64,000 bases of DNA, from the NCBI GenBank assembly GCA_021018995.1, contig CM037588.1, forward strand, positions 83,239,765 through 83,303,764, given 5' to 3'. The notes below the pieces were generated by a model that worked only from the letters and a program-made list of their open reading frames with translations, did not search any database and had not been told where the DNA came from. Made by a program: the position numbers and the translations under genes. The first letter of the stretch is position 1. Every line of letters starts with the position of its first letter. Below, in pieces: positions 22,320 to 34,925 of this stretch. The DNA comes from Chloranthus sessilifolius. Taxonomy: Eukaryota > Streptophyta > Magnoliopsida > Chloranthales > Chloranthaceae.

Positions 22320-22740
22320 AATTTTGATCGATCGAAATTGACTTAAGAAAGAAGAATATGATTTCAGAGGAAATTCGTTCAATCGAGATAAGATTCGATC
22401 GAACGAAATGTGTTTCGATCGATTAAATCTCATATTCGATCGATAGAAACATATATAACAGGGATTTTAAAATTTTGCTGTCAGGATTCGATCGATCAAA
22501 ATTTTATTCAATCGATCGAATTTGAGATGCGATCAATCGAATTATAAATCGATCGATCGAGATTACAATGCCAAGCTTTGGGTTGTAAGGGATTCGACGG
22601 ATCAAAATATTTTTTGATCGATCGAATTTGTGATTTGATTGTTCATGTTTAAAGTTGTTCGATCGAACTGCGTTTAATGTTTAGCTTTTGTTGGATTCGA
22701 CCAATTGAACTAAGGATTCGATCGATCGAATTTGCCAAAT
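22320..22740 (+). repeat. GATCGATC palindrome array in the solo LTR
   Basis: About a dozen copies of a motif near TTCGATCGATCGAA, spaced roughly 25-50 bases apart. It occupies the place that the CTCGCGAG array has in the related Tekay LTR but has a different sequence. Confidence 0.75.
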
Positions 22741-23242
22741 TCTGGATTTTGGTCTCTTTTGTTTGAGGGATTTTAAAGAGATCTTATGTTGTTCTGTTTT
22801 GCATCATTCTGACGTATGAACTGTGGATTTGCTTGGTTTAGGTTGAACGTATACGTATGAGAGGTTGAGGCTAGTCCGGTGTAGGAATCTCCTGTGACTT
22901 CATAATTGAGGTAGGGAAATCATTATATCATGTTTATTTGATGTCAATGACATATATGTTGTGATATAATAACTTTTGTCAGCATCGTAGTATAAATGAC
23001 TGTAAGATCCCAATGTGAATGAGTTAGTGTGCGTGTGTGTTTTGGAAAATGCATTGTGATGTGAAAATTCTCAGCTTCTTTTTAGCCATGTGCTATTATT
23101 TTGAATCCTTCATGATTCATTTTGATATGCATGTGTAAGGGATTATGTTCTATTCTAACTCTCAAATCTAATTATATTTAGCACATCACACGGTTATAAA
23201 CTCTAAGTTATGCACGATGATTTGAGGTTTACATATGCATAC

Positions 23243-23295
23243 CCGACCGAGGCAGCGGGATATCCGTGACTGGTATGGCGGGATATCCGTACACC
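23243..23295 (+). repeat. GGATATCC units in the solo LTR
   Basis: Two GCGGGATATCCGT units, counterparts of the four units at 2783-2885. Confidence 0.6.
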
Positions 23296-24229
23296 CTTTG
23301 TGATCTTGTGTAATTTTGTGAAAATCATATCGGCCAATGGTAGCAATCTATGTTCGACACAAGTGTCCATCTTTGTTAGGAACATGGGCACCATATGCAG
23401 ATGGTTCATATGAGCGACGATGGTGGGTATTCCATTGAGGACTTGAGGATATAGCTACTCGAGTATTGATTTAAGTAAAATGTTTTAAGTTCTCCCTATG
23501 TTACGTGATTCAGTAAATGTGCACCTGATAAGCTTCCATAAATTATAAAAAAATGTCTGTTCTATTTGATAATCTTGACATGTGTACCAATAACTCCATT
23601 TACTCAGTCTGTTAGATTTGAAATTGTGTTACTTATAAGAAAATCATGTTTTCATCATTGTCGTGAAATATATGTGCTTGATAAGAAAAGCATGCTATTA
23701 GCTTTTCCCCACTGAGCTTTGATGAAGCTCATTCCTCGACTATACGTCAAAGGTGCTGGTGAAGATATAGGCAAGGAGGACCAAGACAAAGAGGACTTCA
23801 ATTACGTGCTGATTGACGAGGAGCAAGAGCCCCATCCTGAGAACTGCTTTATCTGTGCAAGGCCCGGGTGTTATTCATTGAAAAGTACCACTTTTCACCT
23901 CTTAACTTAGCCTTTACTGAACCTTGAAGCTGACAAATAACTCATGTTTAGCTAGTTTTGTAGATTAGTAATAACTTGTGCAGCTTAACACAGAGTCCAT
24001 GCCTTTGGTGCCAAAAAGAGAGAATTCAAGCCAAGGATGACAGCTGAGCCAGAAATTGATGGAACACCATGGTGGTACACACCATGGTGACCAGTTTGCA
24101 TTTCAAAGTAGACCTAAGAAGTTCAACAGATGTGAGAAGTATAGATGAGAGTGGAGGAAGGAGCAATAAAAGCATGTACATTACAGCAGAGGAATAAATG
24201 ATTGATTTTGCACAGTTGAGATGTTGCCT

Positions 24230-24860
24230 CGCGCTGTTCAATTCACCAGCAAAGTCTTCTCGCGTGAATGTTATAGACAGCATAATAGAACTTGCATAGC
24301 AGTCATGCACTTCAGCTATAATTAACACAGAAAGGAACTCATAAAATAGTCGTGCAATAAGCCTTTAGAAATATAGCTCGCGAAGCCCCCGCGAGGGTCA
24401 AGCTTTAAAGCAACCGTGCACATTACCTCGCGAGACCAATTTGCACAAACAACAACAACAACCTCACGAAGTTCTCGCGTGGCTCTAAAGGAGAGGCATG
24501 CCTAGAAAATATCTCGCATGCCTAGAAGTTCAACCCTATACCGAGCGAGCTGCGCAAGTGAAAAGAAGCCAAGCGCGAGTAAAAGGGCATCCTCGTGACA
24601 CCCTCACGAGAGGAACTTCTGAAGCCCTACTGCGCAAGCAAGCCAAGCAGTGCAACTCATCCTCGCGATAGCATTGCAAGGTAGAGCAACTGCGTGAGAA
24701 GCCTAAATCCTTCTGCGTGAGTGCATTCAAAGCCAGATCAACTGCGCGACAATCTAAAGCTCACCTGCGTGAGTGAACAACCTCCCAAGCCAAATTCCTA
24801 CCTCATGAGGCATGCAATTGTTGCGCGAATGAAATAATGAACCAAGGCCAGCCCCACGAA
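24230..24860 (+). repeat. CTCGCGAG palindrome array, LTR of element B
   Basis: Many copies and half-copies of CTCGCGAG, with variants such as CTGCGCAAG. Element A's LTR carries the same type (58330-58800), and part of it is kept in B's 3' LTR (33001-33150). Confidence 0.7.
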
Positions 24861-25047
24861 GCTCAGGCTCTCCACTTCTAAGTCTTAACTCGGGGACCTT
24901 TTAGGGATTTCCCTAGGTCTAGGAGACACATTCTGAGGCCCTGATCTTAAGGCACACATCCCAAGACATCCAAGGGTTATGACGGTGCCCAGATCTATTA
25001 GAAAAATTAGGGTTTACTCTTTTGTTGACTAAGGCATTATGACTGAG

Positions 25048-25055
25048 TATATAAG
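25048..25055 (+). promoter_or_regulatory. LTR TATA box, element B (5' LTR)
   Basis: TATATAAG after GACTGAG, conserved in the 3' LTR at 33376-33383 and similar in element A's LTR (TATATAAA, 58984-58991). Confidence 0.6.
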
Positions 25056-25514
25056 TTGTACTTATAACTTAGAATTGCCATCTCTCCTTCAACCTCTACC
25101 TGTGTGAGCTCGAGCAGACTAAGGTTAGGGTTTGATCATTTCTTTTTCTCATTTTTCTTCTCTCTTAGCTCAGCACTTGCTGGCTAAATCCTTTGTAAGA
25201 AGTTAGGTGTAGTTTTATTTAATTTTGTAATGGGTCTTATAATCTTTGGGATTTTGTGAAGAGTTGTTATGCACAAGGCTACTGCCTTGAGAAATTGCAT
25301 TATAGGTAATTTTGATCAATGGAATTTGTACTTTAAATATTCATTCAATCTTTTATTTTCTTATTTACTCATAGTTTCATTCAAGTTATAACATGCATTT
25401 AGGATTTGAGCTGATTGAAAGGCCCATGGAAGCTTGAGCTTGTAGCCCAGGGGCCATGGGGGCAATAGCAGTTTACATGTTCCATCTCAGTCACTTGTGC
25501 TATGGATAACCTCT

Positions 25515-26045
25515 GTGGATAGCCTGTGACCATTTAAGTGGACAGACTATAGCCCTAGGGTGATTCCAAGCCACAGATCAGAGAAGGATTCTTCTCCATT
25601 GAACTAGCTCTCCTCTGTTTTACTTGACCAATATCCAATGATGGATCTGATTTATCTATAGTGAATGCAAACTTATAAGCTGAGTCATTACAAGCCTTCT
25701 GTAGCAATGACCAGCTACTTTTAAGTCCCCAAATAGCCCTTGAACAACTATGGTCTCCACTGGGTTTTTAAGAACTATTTGTTCCTATGAATGCTTGCCA
25801 GATCTGTAATAGATCTGGGGAGCTTGTAGCCTGGCAAACAGTGTCTGCTATAGTTTTAAAAATCTAATTTGATCAGTTGGGTGGAGGACATCTATTGGAT
25901 AATCTATGACCATTTAAGTGGGCAGGTTTTAACCTTAAGATCAATCTATTCCATTTGTTCAGATTGATTTTCTGATTTTCTTCATGTATTTTGATCCTCC
26001 CTATTGGATAGCCTGTGACCATTAAAGTGGACAAGTTATAGCCTG
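25515..26045 (+). repeat. Three copies of the conserved LTR hairpin motif, element B
   Basis: Copies at about 25515-25555, 25897-25934 and 26005-26045, each near CTGTGACCATTTAAGTGG followed by ACAG and a TATAGCC-like end. CCA pairs with TGG and CTGT with ACAG around a TTTAAG loop. The 3' LTR keeps all three (about 33848, 34267, 34375). Elements C and D have one per LTR. Confidence 0.65.
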
Positions 26046-26535
26046 AAGGGACCAGGTTGAATCATAAGAGTGAGTTGGATTCTCCTTCCTTACTAAGGTT
26101 TTTTATAGCACATCAGTAAGGATTCCTGTAGAAGCAGATCTAGATCTGAGTTACAAAATAATATGAACTTGGCCTAGTAGTTTATTTTTTGATAGCACAT
26201 CACCACCTTCTTCATAACCCTTTCTTAGGATAGGACTGTACTTTATTTATTTTCTTTTAGTAGGTAATTTAGTGTACTTGTAACACCCAACTCCATTTCT
26301 TTTGGATTGTCAGATCTGGAGGCCTACTATTATAGCCCATTTTGGGTTCTAGATCAATTTCGCTGTAAGACAAACTCTTACTTACTTAAAACTTGCTACA
26401 ATAGCCCTGTATCTTGTAGGTTGTGTGTACTTTACGTTATTGTTTTTATAGCCATTTCACTCCACCTTTGTATTCTGATTTTTACCATCTCATATCACTT
26501 TAAATAAACACCTGGTATACAAATCAACAAGTTTT

Positions 26536-26553
26536 TGGCGTCATTGCCGGAGA
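26536..26553 (+). other. Primer-binding site, tRNA-Asp type, element B
   Basis: TGGCGTCATTGCCGGAGA, a mutated form of the intact site at 11093. Confidence 0.85.
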
Positions 26554-26868
26554 CATTGATCTTTTTAATAGACCTGAGTAGTATTATATTTCATTTAAAA
26601 AAATTCTTTGTAGCTGTGCCTTTAATAGAATAAAAAGTACTACTAATTTTTATGGAATTTTACAGAATTGGACAACAGCAGCAGGGAAAAGCTAGAGCTA
26701 CAGCTAGAGTTTAGCTAGCTCTGTTTGCACTTCTTTTACCCTAAAACTCAGTCCCTTAATGTTGTATTCCCTGTCATTAGTTTAGTTGTAAATCTGTTTA
26801 GTTGTTAATTTTATTTGAAAGTTTTTTCTGTGCTGTGAGCATTCTCTTTACTTGCTAATTTTATGTGT

Positions 26869-28510
26869 ATGCTTAGAAGAAGGTCCCTTAACCCTAAATT
26901 GGAACCTCCAAATCTTGAGGTTGAAAGGGTCCTTAGACCAAGAAATATCACACAAGGCCCTACTATTAAAATTGAGCTAGCTGTCATGGCGGAGAGGCAA
27001 AGAACTCTAAAAGAATACAATGCACCTGGGGATTACACATCTCCCTTTTGCATACAATTTCCTTTAGTTCAGGGAAATTATGAAATCAAGTCCTCCACTA
27101 TTAACATGTTGTCATCTTTTCATGGGCTCAGTAAGGAAGATCCTTACAAGCACATTAACTAATTTTTGTCACTTTGCACCACTTTTAATATTGTTGGCCT
27201 GAGACCTGAAGCAACCAAACTGAGGCTTTTTCCTTTTTCCCTAATGGACAAAGCTAGCACCTGACTCTCTGAGCTCCCAGCCAATAGCATTCAGACATGG
27301 AGTGACCTCCAAAGCCAATTTCTGGCTAAATTCTTTCCCATGAATAAAACTAGTCAAATGAGGATAAACATATTGTCATTCACTCAGTCCTCAACTGAAG
27401 ATTTTTATGAGGCAAGTGAGATATTTCAAGAAATGTTAAAATAATGCCCCCACCGTCAAATTTTACAGTGGTAATTAGTGCAAGTATTTTACCAAGAAAT
27501 TAATTCCAAGAGTAGGGATATGGTAGATGCCTAATGTGTTGGTAGTTACCTTCAAAAGATAGCTAATCAGGTTTAGGAGCTGTTCGACATCATAGAAGAA
27601 ATTCCATGCAGCATGAGTCACTGTCTCGCAATGACAGCCAAACCCCAGCTAAATTGGTGAAAGAGTCCACCCCTAGAGGTGGAATGTATGAAGTTAAGGT
27701 ACAAAGTGATTTGGAAAGGAAGGTGAACAAACTGAGTTTAAAGTTTGACAAATTGATGAATGTGATGCAGCCTAGGATGGTTGCACAAGTGGAAGAGGCA
27801 TGTCTGATATGCCAATCTCTCACACATTTACTCCAAGATTGTCCATCAGCCAACCAATTCCCCAATTTAGTTATGGATCATGCCAATGCTGCCCAAGCAT
27901 ATGGGCAGCAACTTGATGGGTACACATGGAGAAACCACCCAAATTTGAGGTGGAGACAAGATACATGCCCTCAATCCTAGCAGCAGTAGGTTGCAACTCC
28001 ATACAGACCTCAGTACCAATTTAACCAAGGATACCCACCAAGACATATTTTTTAGTTGCCTACCCCACAACCCAATCAGTTGGTCTTGCCCCCACAATAG
28101 CCCAGATCCTCTTCCTTTGAAGAGCAAATGTTGGCATCTATGCAAAATTTGGGGAACTTAGTTTAAATTGTGAACTCTCATGGGCAAAGCATTAAGAAAA
28201 TAGATGATCAACTGAGTCAAATCTGTAATGCTTTGAACAGAAGAGAGGAGGGAAAATTGTCTAGTCAGCCCTTGGCCAATCCTAAAGGGTAGTACATGAT
28301 TGGAGAAGCATCCTCTACCCATGAGGAGGCTAATGCAATCACTACCCTAAGGAGTGGCAGGATGGTTGATAATTTAGTTGCCAGAGTAGCTGAGGAGGTC
28401 TTAGCGAGTGAAAATAAAAGAAATGTGGTTGTGAAAGCACCAAGAAATGCAACCCCTACTGTGGATCAGCAAGGGAAAAATAAAGGGGCTGATGTTGAAC
28501 CCTTACAGTA
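26869..28510 (+). pseudogene. gag of element B, broken
   Basis: Starts MLRRRSLNP, like MFGRRTLNP in element D. The retrotransposon gag core runs from about 27080 (FHGLSKEDPYKH) to about 27560. A zinc knuckle of the exact CX2CX4HX4C form (CLICQSLTHLLQDC) lies near 27809. A Gln/Pro-rich part and the Athila motif TTLRSGR (about 28340) follow. Stops at about 27160, 27265, 27440 and 27978 and frame changes interrupt it. It would form the particle and bind RNA. Order and spacing match element D, so the family call is firm. Confidence 0.85.
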
Positions 28511-29390
28511 AAAAATAAATTAAGAAAAAAGAAAAAAATAAAAATTTGACCATGATGTGGTTAGGCATGCAGCTGTGGCACAAACAGTTCCACAGCTGCC
28601 ATTTCCTCATGCATTAGCTGACCCATCTCCTTTTGATAAGGAGAATGCTTAGATGGAGGAAATGATGGAGACCTTCAAGCAAGTCAAGATCAATTTGCTC
28701 TTGATTGATGTCATAAAACAGGTCCCTGTCTATGCCAAATTCTTGAAGGACCTCTGCACACAAAAGAGAAAAGCAAGGGTGTAGCTGTTCAAAAAGGTTT
28801 TTACTGTTGAACATGTTGAATCAGTTCTGTCCATTGCCACACCTGAGAAATTACAGGATCTAGGGGTACCTACTATCCCCTACATAATTAGAAACCACAC
28901 CATTGGAAGAGCCCTCTTGGACTTAGGGGCCAGTGTGAAGCTGCTCCCATATTCTGTGTATGAGAAACTAGTTTTGGGGGAGCTAAAAGCCACAACAGTT
29001 GTACTCCAACTGGCTAATAGGTCTGAGAGGAGGCCTATGGGTGTGGTGGAGGATGTTTTGGTAGGGGTGGACAAGTTCTACTATCCTGCTGATTTCCTTG
29101 TGTTGGACATAGACCCTTGCAAAAGTAAAGCCCCAATTCTTGTCATCCTTGAAAGGCCATTCTTGGCCACTACAAATTCTTGTATAAAATGTAGGTCAGG
29201 GTGATTGAGGTGACCTTTGGGAACATGAAAGCCTAATTAAATGTGTACAATGCTGCTAGGTAACCTCAGATGGACATTGAAGATTGTTGTGCAATCGATA
29301 TACTAGATAGCCTTGTGGAAGAAGAATTATCCAATCTGCTAGATTGGGATAATATTGCTGATGACCTAGAAAATATTTAGAGTATGGTTG
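28511..29390 (+). pseudogene. Protease region of element B, broken
   Basis: Carries the Athila-type segment ETFKQVKINLLLIDV (about 28670) and the catalytic-site block LLDLGASVKLLPYSVYEKL (about 28914-28970), in which DLGA stands where other families have DTG or DSG. The flap and C-terminal region follow to about 29170 (ERPFLATTN). Stops at about 28650, 28784 and 29203 and a frame change near 29200 break it. It matches 42247-43149 of element D. Confidence 0.82.
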
Positions 29391-29459
29391 AGAAGGAGGC
29401 CCAAGTTTTCATGATTAAAGACAATGCAAAAATAGAGTCTTCTGTGGGCCTAGTGCAGC

Positions 29460-31080
29460 AGTCCAGCTGGAAACTTACCTGTTGCCCCTTCCTCAAACCA
29501 CCAAGGCACCATTGCTGCCTTCCATTGAAAGTCTCCCTGAGTTGGAGCTTAAACAACTCCCAGACACATTAAAATATGTTATCTTGAGGAAAAATAATAA
29601 GCTTGTAGTGATTATCTCCTCCTCTCTCACTAGTGAGCAAGAGGAGAAATTATTGGGTGTTCTCAATAAGCATAAGAAAGTAATGGGGTGGACAATAGCT
29701 GATATTAGAGGCATTGATGCCTCAGTTTATATGCACAGAATTTATCTGGATAAGGGTACAAAACTTCTAGGGAGATGCAGAGGAAGCTTAATCATAACAT
29801 GTAAGAGGTGGCCTTGAAAGAGAGTGAAATTATTCGATGTAGGGGTAATTTACCCGATTTCAGATTCAGAATGGGTGTCACCTATCCAAGTGGTACCTAA
29901 AAAGTCAAGCACAACATTTATTACTATTGATTTTGGGGAGTTGATGCCAGCCAAGGAGACCACTGGCTGGAGAGTTTGCATTGATTACAGAAAACTCAAC
30001 TCCAAAACTAGGAAAGATCACTTCCCCCTCTCATTTATTTATCAAATTCTAGATAAGCTGGCTGAGAAGGCATTTTACTTTTTTCTTGATGGATATTCAG
30101 GGTATAAGAAAATCCCTGTTTATCCTCAAGATCAAGAAAAAACTACTTTCATATGTCCCTTTGGCACCTTTGCTTACAGGAGGATGCCTTTTGGACTGTG
30201 CAATGCCCTAATCACATTTCAAAGGTGCATGTATGTAATTTTTTCTGATATGATTGACAAATTCTTGGAAATCTTCATGGATGTTTTCTCAGTTTATGGG
30301 GACAGCTTTAGACAATGCTTGAGTCACCTTGACCTGGTTTTACAATGATGTGAGGAGACCAATTTGGTCTTGAGCTGGGAAAAGAGCCACTTTATGGTAA
30401 CACAAGGAATCGTGTTGGGCCATGTGGTCTCCCACAAAGGAATAGAGGTTGACAAGGCTAAATTGGATCTGATTTCACACCTGCTCTTACCCAGGACTTT
30501 CAAGCAAATAAGATCATTCTTAGGACATGCTGGGTTCTACAGGAGGTTCATTAAGGGCTTTAGTAAAATTTCAAAGCCATTGTGCCACCTGCTTTGTCAA
30601 TATGTGCCATTTGACTTCTCTGCTAAGTACCTTGAGGTCTTTGAGGTTTTAAAAAAGTGCCTTACCACTGCTCCTGTAATCCAGGCCCCAGATTACTCAC
30701 TCACCTTTGAGGTGATATGCGACATATCAGACTTGGCCGTAGGTGCTGTCTTAGGATAGAGGAAAGATATGTTGCCTGCTGTGATCTATTATGCCAGCAA
30801 ATCACTAGGTAAAGCTCTGCTCAACTATACAACTACTGAGAAGGAGCTGCTAGTTGTTGGGTTTGTTGTGGATAAGTTTAGACCCTACTTATTTGGGTTT
30901 TAAATTATTATTTTCACTGATCACTCAACCCTGAAATACCTGTTGGCCAAGAAGGATGCCAAACTAAGGCTGATCAGATAGATCCTCCTATTATAGGAGT
31001 TTGATCTTGAGAACAAGGATAAGAAGGGAGTTGAGAATGTGGTGGCTGACCACTTCTCTAGAATTATTTTGGAAGAATGT
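29460..31080 (+). pseudogene. Reverse transcriptase and RNase H of element B, broken
   Basis: The spacer with LPQTTKAPLLPS (about 29485) leads into RT: VIYPISDSEWVSP (about 29845), WRVCIDYRKLN (about 29970), FFLDGYSGYKKIP (about 30081) and RRMPFGLCNA (about 30178). The catalytic box reads FMDV at 30274-30285 where element D has FMDD, so a catalytic Asp is lost. RNase H continues to HFSRI (about 31065), with a TAG at 30757 and others after it. A frameshift lies near 29800-29824. Strand-transfer and replication roles are as in D; not functional. Confidence 0.87.
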
Positions 31081-31149
31081 GCAGCAACACCTGTCAATGA
31101 ATTATTCCCTGATGAGCAGCTGTTTGCTATACAATCTAGTGGGCCCTGG

Positions 31150-32425
31150 TTTGCACACATTGTCAATTTTCTTATTTTGGGTAGGATTCTCCCTCACTGG
31201 TCCAAGATAGACAAAGACTTATTTTTCTCTCAGGTCAAACATTTTTTATGGGAGGATCCATACCTATATAAGCATTGCGCAGATCAGGTGGTTAGGTGAT
31301 ATATACCTGAAAGTGAGTTCCATAATATTCTTTTTATGTGCCATGAGCAAGCCTATTAGTGACAAAAAGACTGCAACAAAAGTGCTGCAATGTGACTTTT
31401 ATTGGCCTTCTTTGTTCAGAGATGCAAGCATATATTGCAAAGCCTATGAGAGATGTCAAACGTTGGGAGGCATTTCCAAGAAAGATTCAATGCCATCGTA
31501 GCCCATCCTTATAGTAGAACTCTTTGACATCTGGGGCATTGATTTTATGGGTCCCTTTTCTCCATTTATGGGTTTTAACTTCATACTTGTGGTAGTGAAC
31601 TATGTGTCAAAATGGGTGGAAGCCATTGCCACAAGGACAAATGACCACACAGTTGTCCTAAAGTTTTTAAAGGATAATATCTTTTCCAGATTTGGCACCC
31701 CCAGAGCTATTATTAGTGATGGAGGGAGTCATTTCTGTAACAGGCCTTTTGAGAATCTCCTTAAAAAGTATTCTGTTACACACATAATTGCAACTCTACC
31801 ACCCACAAATCAGTGGGCAAGTTGAAATTTTCAATAGGGAGATCATGCATATCTTAGAGAAGACTGGGAGGACCGATAGAAAGGATTGGGCATAAAAGTT
31901 GAATGATGCTTTGTGGGCTTATAGGACTGCCTATAAGACCCTATTGGCATGTCTCCATTTAGGCTAATTTATGGCAAGGCCTGCCACCTACCAGTGGAGT
32001 TAGAGCACAAAGCCTATTGGGTTATTAAAACACTGAATATTGATCTAACTACTTCTGATTCTGATAGGAAATTACAACTGGCAGAGCTTGATCAGCTGAG
32101 GCTGGAAGCCTATTCAAATACCAGAATACACAAGGAGAAATCTAAGGCATTCTTTGACAAAAAGCTAATGAGAAAGGACTTCAATGTTGGTACTAAGGTT
32201 TGGCTTTTCAACTCCAAACTAAATTTTCTTCCAGGGATGTTAAAATCCATATGGGATGAACCTTATATTGTCATTCATGCCTCCCCATCTGGTGCTGTGG
32301 AGATCTTGGATCCTATGTTTGGAAAGATCATGAAAGTGAATGGTCAAAGGCTAAAAAGTTGTGTAGAAAACTTAGTGGAGCCTCCTCAGACCATTCACCT
32401 ACATGAACCTCCCACTGCTCAGTGA
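31150..32425 (+). pseudogene. Integrase of element B, broken
   Basis: The region [19 protein letters not shown] (about 31210) precedes the H2C2 zinc domain (HEQAY near 31343). The core has Asp in GIDFMGPF (about 31537), Asp in ISDGGSHF (about 31716) and Glu in the segment like QVEI (about 31820, after a frame change). The C-terminal domain at 31949-32425 is open ([16 protein letters not shown] to LHEPPTAQ). Stops occur at 31299 and 31501. Closely similar to D over the same span. Confidence 0.86.
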
Positions 32426-33000
32426 TTCATAGCTTTGTAAAATGTGTACCATATGTGTTAAATGTGTGTTTTATTTTGGATTGCTTAGAATTCTGTCAAT
32501 TACTGTTTTTAGTGTGATGTTGATTTGCCTATTTTTTTTGGTCTATCTTAAGTATATGTTCCTATTGGTCATTTGAATTTAGGGTGCATGAACTTTATGC
32601 TGATGTGCATGTCTGTTGCTGCTATGGTTGAGGTGCTCTCATAATAAATGTCATGAATTTGATCTGAAAGACTGTCTTTAGAATTCTGTATTTTTGATAT
32701 ACAGATGTTGATAATGGGCATACAATTATAATGATGAAGTGGAGTACATGTGAAGGGGTTGGTGCTGATGGATAATGGATAGGTACACAACAGTATGGAT
32801 GCACTAGCCAATGTGCAGTACTGAGACAAAGGGTTAAAAGTTGCTTTCTCGCTAGGCTAAAAGGCCTAAATTACACATTCGCGAGTTAATTCTTGGCTTT
32901 CTTGTGGGGCTCTGAAATGGCCTGCGTTACCTCGCGAGAACCTCGCAAGCTAAACATCTGAAGAATAACTGCATAGGAGCCGCGTGAGGCTATCTCTTCT
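32426..33000 (+). other. Post-pol spacer of element B ending in a CTCGCGAG array
   Basis: No gene. After about 400 bases an array of CTCGCGAG motifs begins (32848-33000) and passes directly into sequence homologous to the inside of the 5' LTR array (24663 onward). In element D the corresponding place after pol holds that element's own array upstream of ORF2. This junction is the deletion point that removed ORF2, the 3' region and the start of the LTR. Confidence 0.65.
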
Positions 33001-34925
33001 CCGCGACAGGTAGAGCAACTACGTGGTAAGCTTAAATCGTTCTACGTGAGTGCATTCAAAGCCATATCAGTTGAGCGATAATCCAAAGCTCACCTGCCTG
33101 AGTGAACAACCTCCTAAGCTAAATTCCTACCTCGCGAGGCATGCAGCACCTGCACGAATGAATTAATGAACCAAGGCCAGTCCTACAAAGCTCGGGTTCT
33201 CCACTTCTCAGTCTTAACTTAGGGACCTTTTAGGGATTTCCCCAGGTCCAGAGTACACATCCCGAGGCTCTGATCTCAAAGCACACATCCCAAGACATCT
33301 AAGGGTTATAACAGTACCATATCTGCTAGAAAAATTAGTGTTTACTCTTTTGTTGACTAAGGCATTATGACTGAGTATATAAGCGGTACTTGTAACTTAG
33401 AATTATCATCTCTCCTTCAACCTCTACCTGTGTGAGCTCGAGCAGACTAGGGTTAGGGTTTGATAATTTCTTTTTCCCATTTTTCTTCTCTCTTAGCTCA
33501 GCACTTGCTAGCTAAATCCTTTGTAAGAAGTTAGGTGTAGTTTTATTTAGTTTTGTAATGGGTCTTGTAATCTTTGAGAATTTGTGACGAGCTGTTATGC
33601 ACAAGGCTACTGCCTTGAGAAATTGCATTATAGGTAATTTTGATCAATTAAATTTGTACTTTAAATATTTATTCAATCTGTTATTTTCCTATTTTCCCAT
33701 CATTTCGTTCAGGCTATAGCATGCATTTAGGATTTGAGCTGATTGAAAGGCCTATGGAAGCTTGAGCTTGTAGCCTTGAGACCATGGTGGCAGTAGCAGT
33801 TTACATGCTCCATCTCAGTCACCTGTGGTGTCGATAACCTTTGTGGATAGCCTGTGACCATTTGAGTGGATAGACTATAGCCCTAGGGTGATTCCAAGCC
33901 ATAGATCTTCGAAGGATTCTTCTCTTTTATACATGAGCATGTAGCCTTGTGAGAGGTTGTTGCAGGAACTAGCTCCCCTCTATTTTATTTGACCAATATC
34001 AGATGATAGATCTGATTTCTCTGTAGTGATTGCAGACTTGTGAGCTGTGTGATTGCAGGCCTTCTGTAGCAAAGACCAGGTGCTTTTTAGTCCCTAAATA
34101 GCCCTTGAACAATTGTGGTCTCCACTAGTTTTTCCAGAACTATTTGTTCCTATGAATGCCTTCCAGATCTGTAACAGATCTGGGGAGCTTGTAGGCTGGC
34201 AAACATAGTGTATGCAATAGTTTTAATATTTTTATTTGATCAGTTGGGTGGAGGGCATCTATTGGGTAATCTGTGACCATTTAAGTGGATAGGTTATAGC
34301 CTTAAGATCAATCTATTCCATTTGATCAGGTTGGTTTTCTGATTTTCTTCATGTGTTTTGATCCTCCCATTTGGATAGCCTGTGATCATTAATGAGGACA
34401 GGTTATAGCCTTAAGGGATCAGGTTGAATCCCAAGAGTGAGTTGGATTCTCCTCTCTTCCCGATGTTTTTGATAGCACATCAGCAAGGATTCCTGCAGAA
34501 GCGGATCTAGATCTGAGTTGAAAAATTGATATGAACTTGGCCTAGTAGTTTACTTCCCATCCTTTTATCTTATTTTAATATACACCATCACCACCTTCTT
34601 CATAACCCTTTCTTAGAATAGGCGTGCACTTTATTTCTTTTCTTTTAGTAGGTAATTTAGTGTAGTTGTGACACCCAACTTCCTTTCTTTAGGATTGCCA
34701 GATTTGTAGTCAGATCTGGAGGCCTACTAGTATAGCCCATTTTGGGTTCTAAATCAATTTATCTGTGGGACAAACTCTTACTTAAAACGTACTACAATAG
34801 CCCTATATCTTGCAGGCTGTGTATACTTTAGGTTGCTGTTTTCATAGTCATTTCACTCCACCTTTGTATTATGATTTTTACCATCTCATATCACTTTAAA
34901 TAAACACCTGGTACACAAATCAACA
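33001..34925 (+). repeat. 3' LTR of element B, 5'-truncated
   Basis: Homologous to 24663-26529 of the 5' LTR; the first 794 or so bases are absent. Includes the TATA box (33376-33383) and three hairpin motifs, and ends ATCAACA, followed by CAAGG. Confidence 0.87.

Larger units (their letters stand above)
23869..26529 (+). repeat. 5' LTR of element B
   Basis: 2661 bp, TGTTATTCATTG to ATCAACA. Contains the CTCGCGAG array (24230-24860), TATA box (25048-25055) and three copies of the conserved hairpin motif (25515-26045). Confidence 0.9.
23869..34925 (+). mobile_element. Athila-like element B, 3' end deleted
   Basis: The full 5' LTR is 23869-26529 and a truncated 3' LTR is 33001-34925. The order is PBS (Asp type), gag, protease, RT, RNase H, integrase. 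ORF2, both PPTs, the pre-PPT module and the first 790 or so bases of the 3' LTR are missing. The 5-bp repeat CAAGG flanks it (23858-23862 and 34926-34930), but six extra bases, CCCGGG, separate the left copy from the LTR start. The LTR resembles that of element A (58040-59280). Confidence 0.87.
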
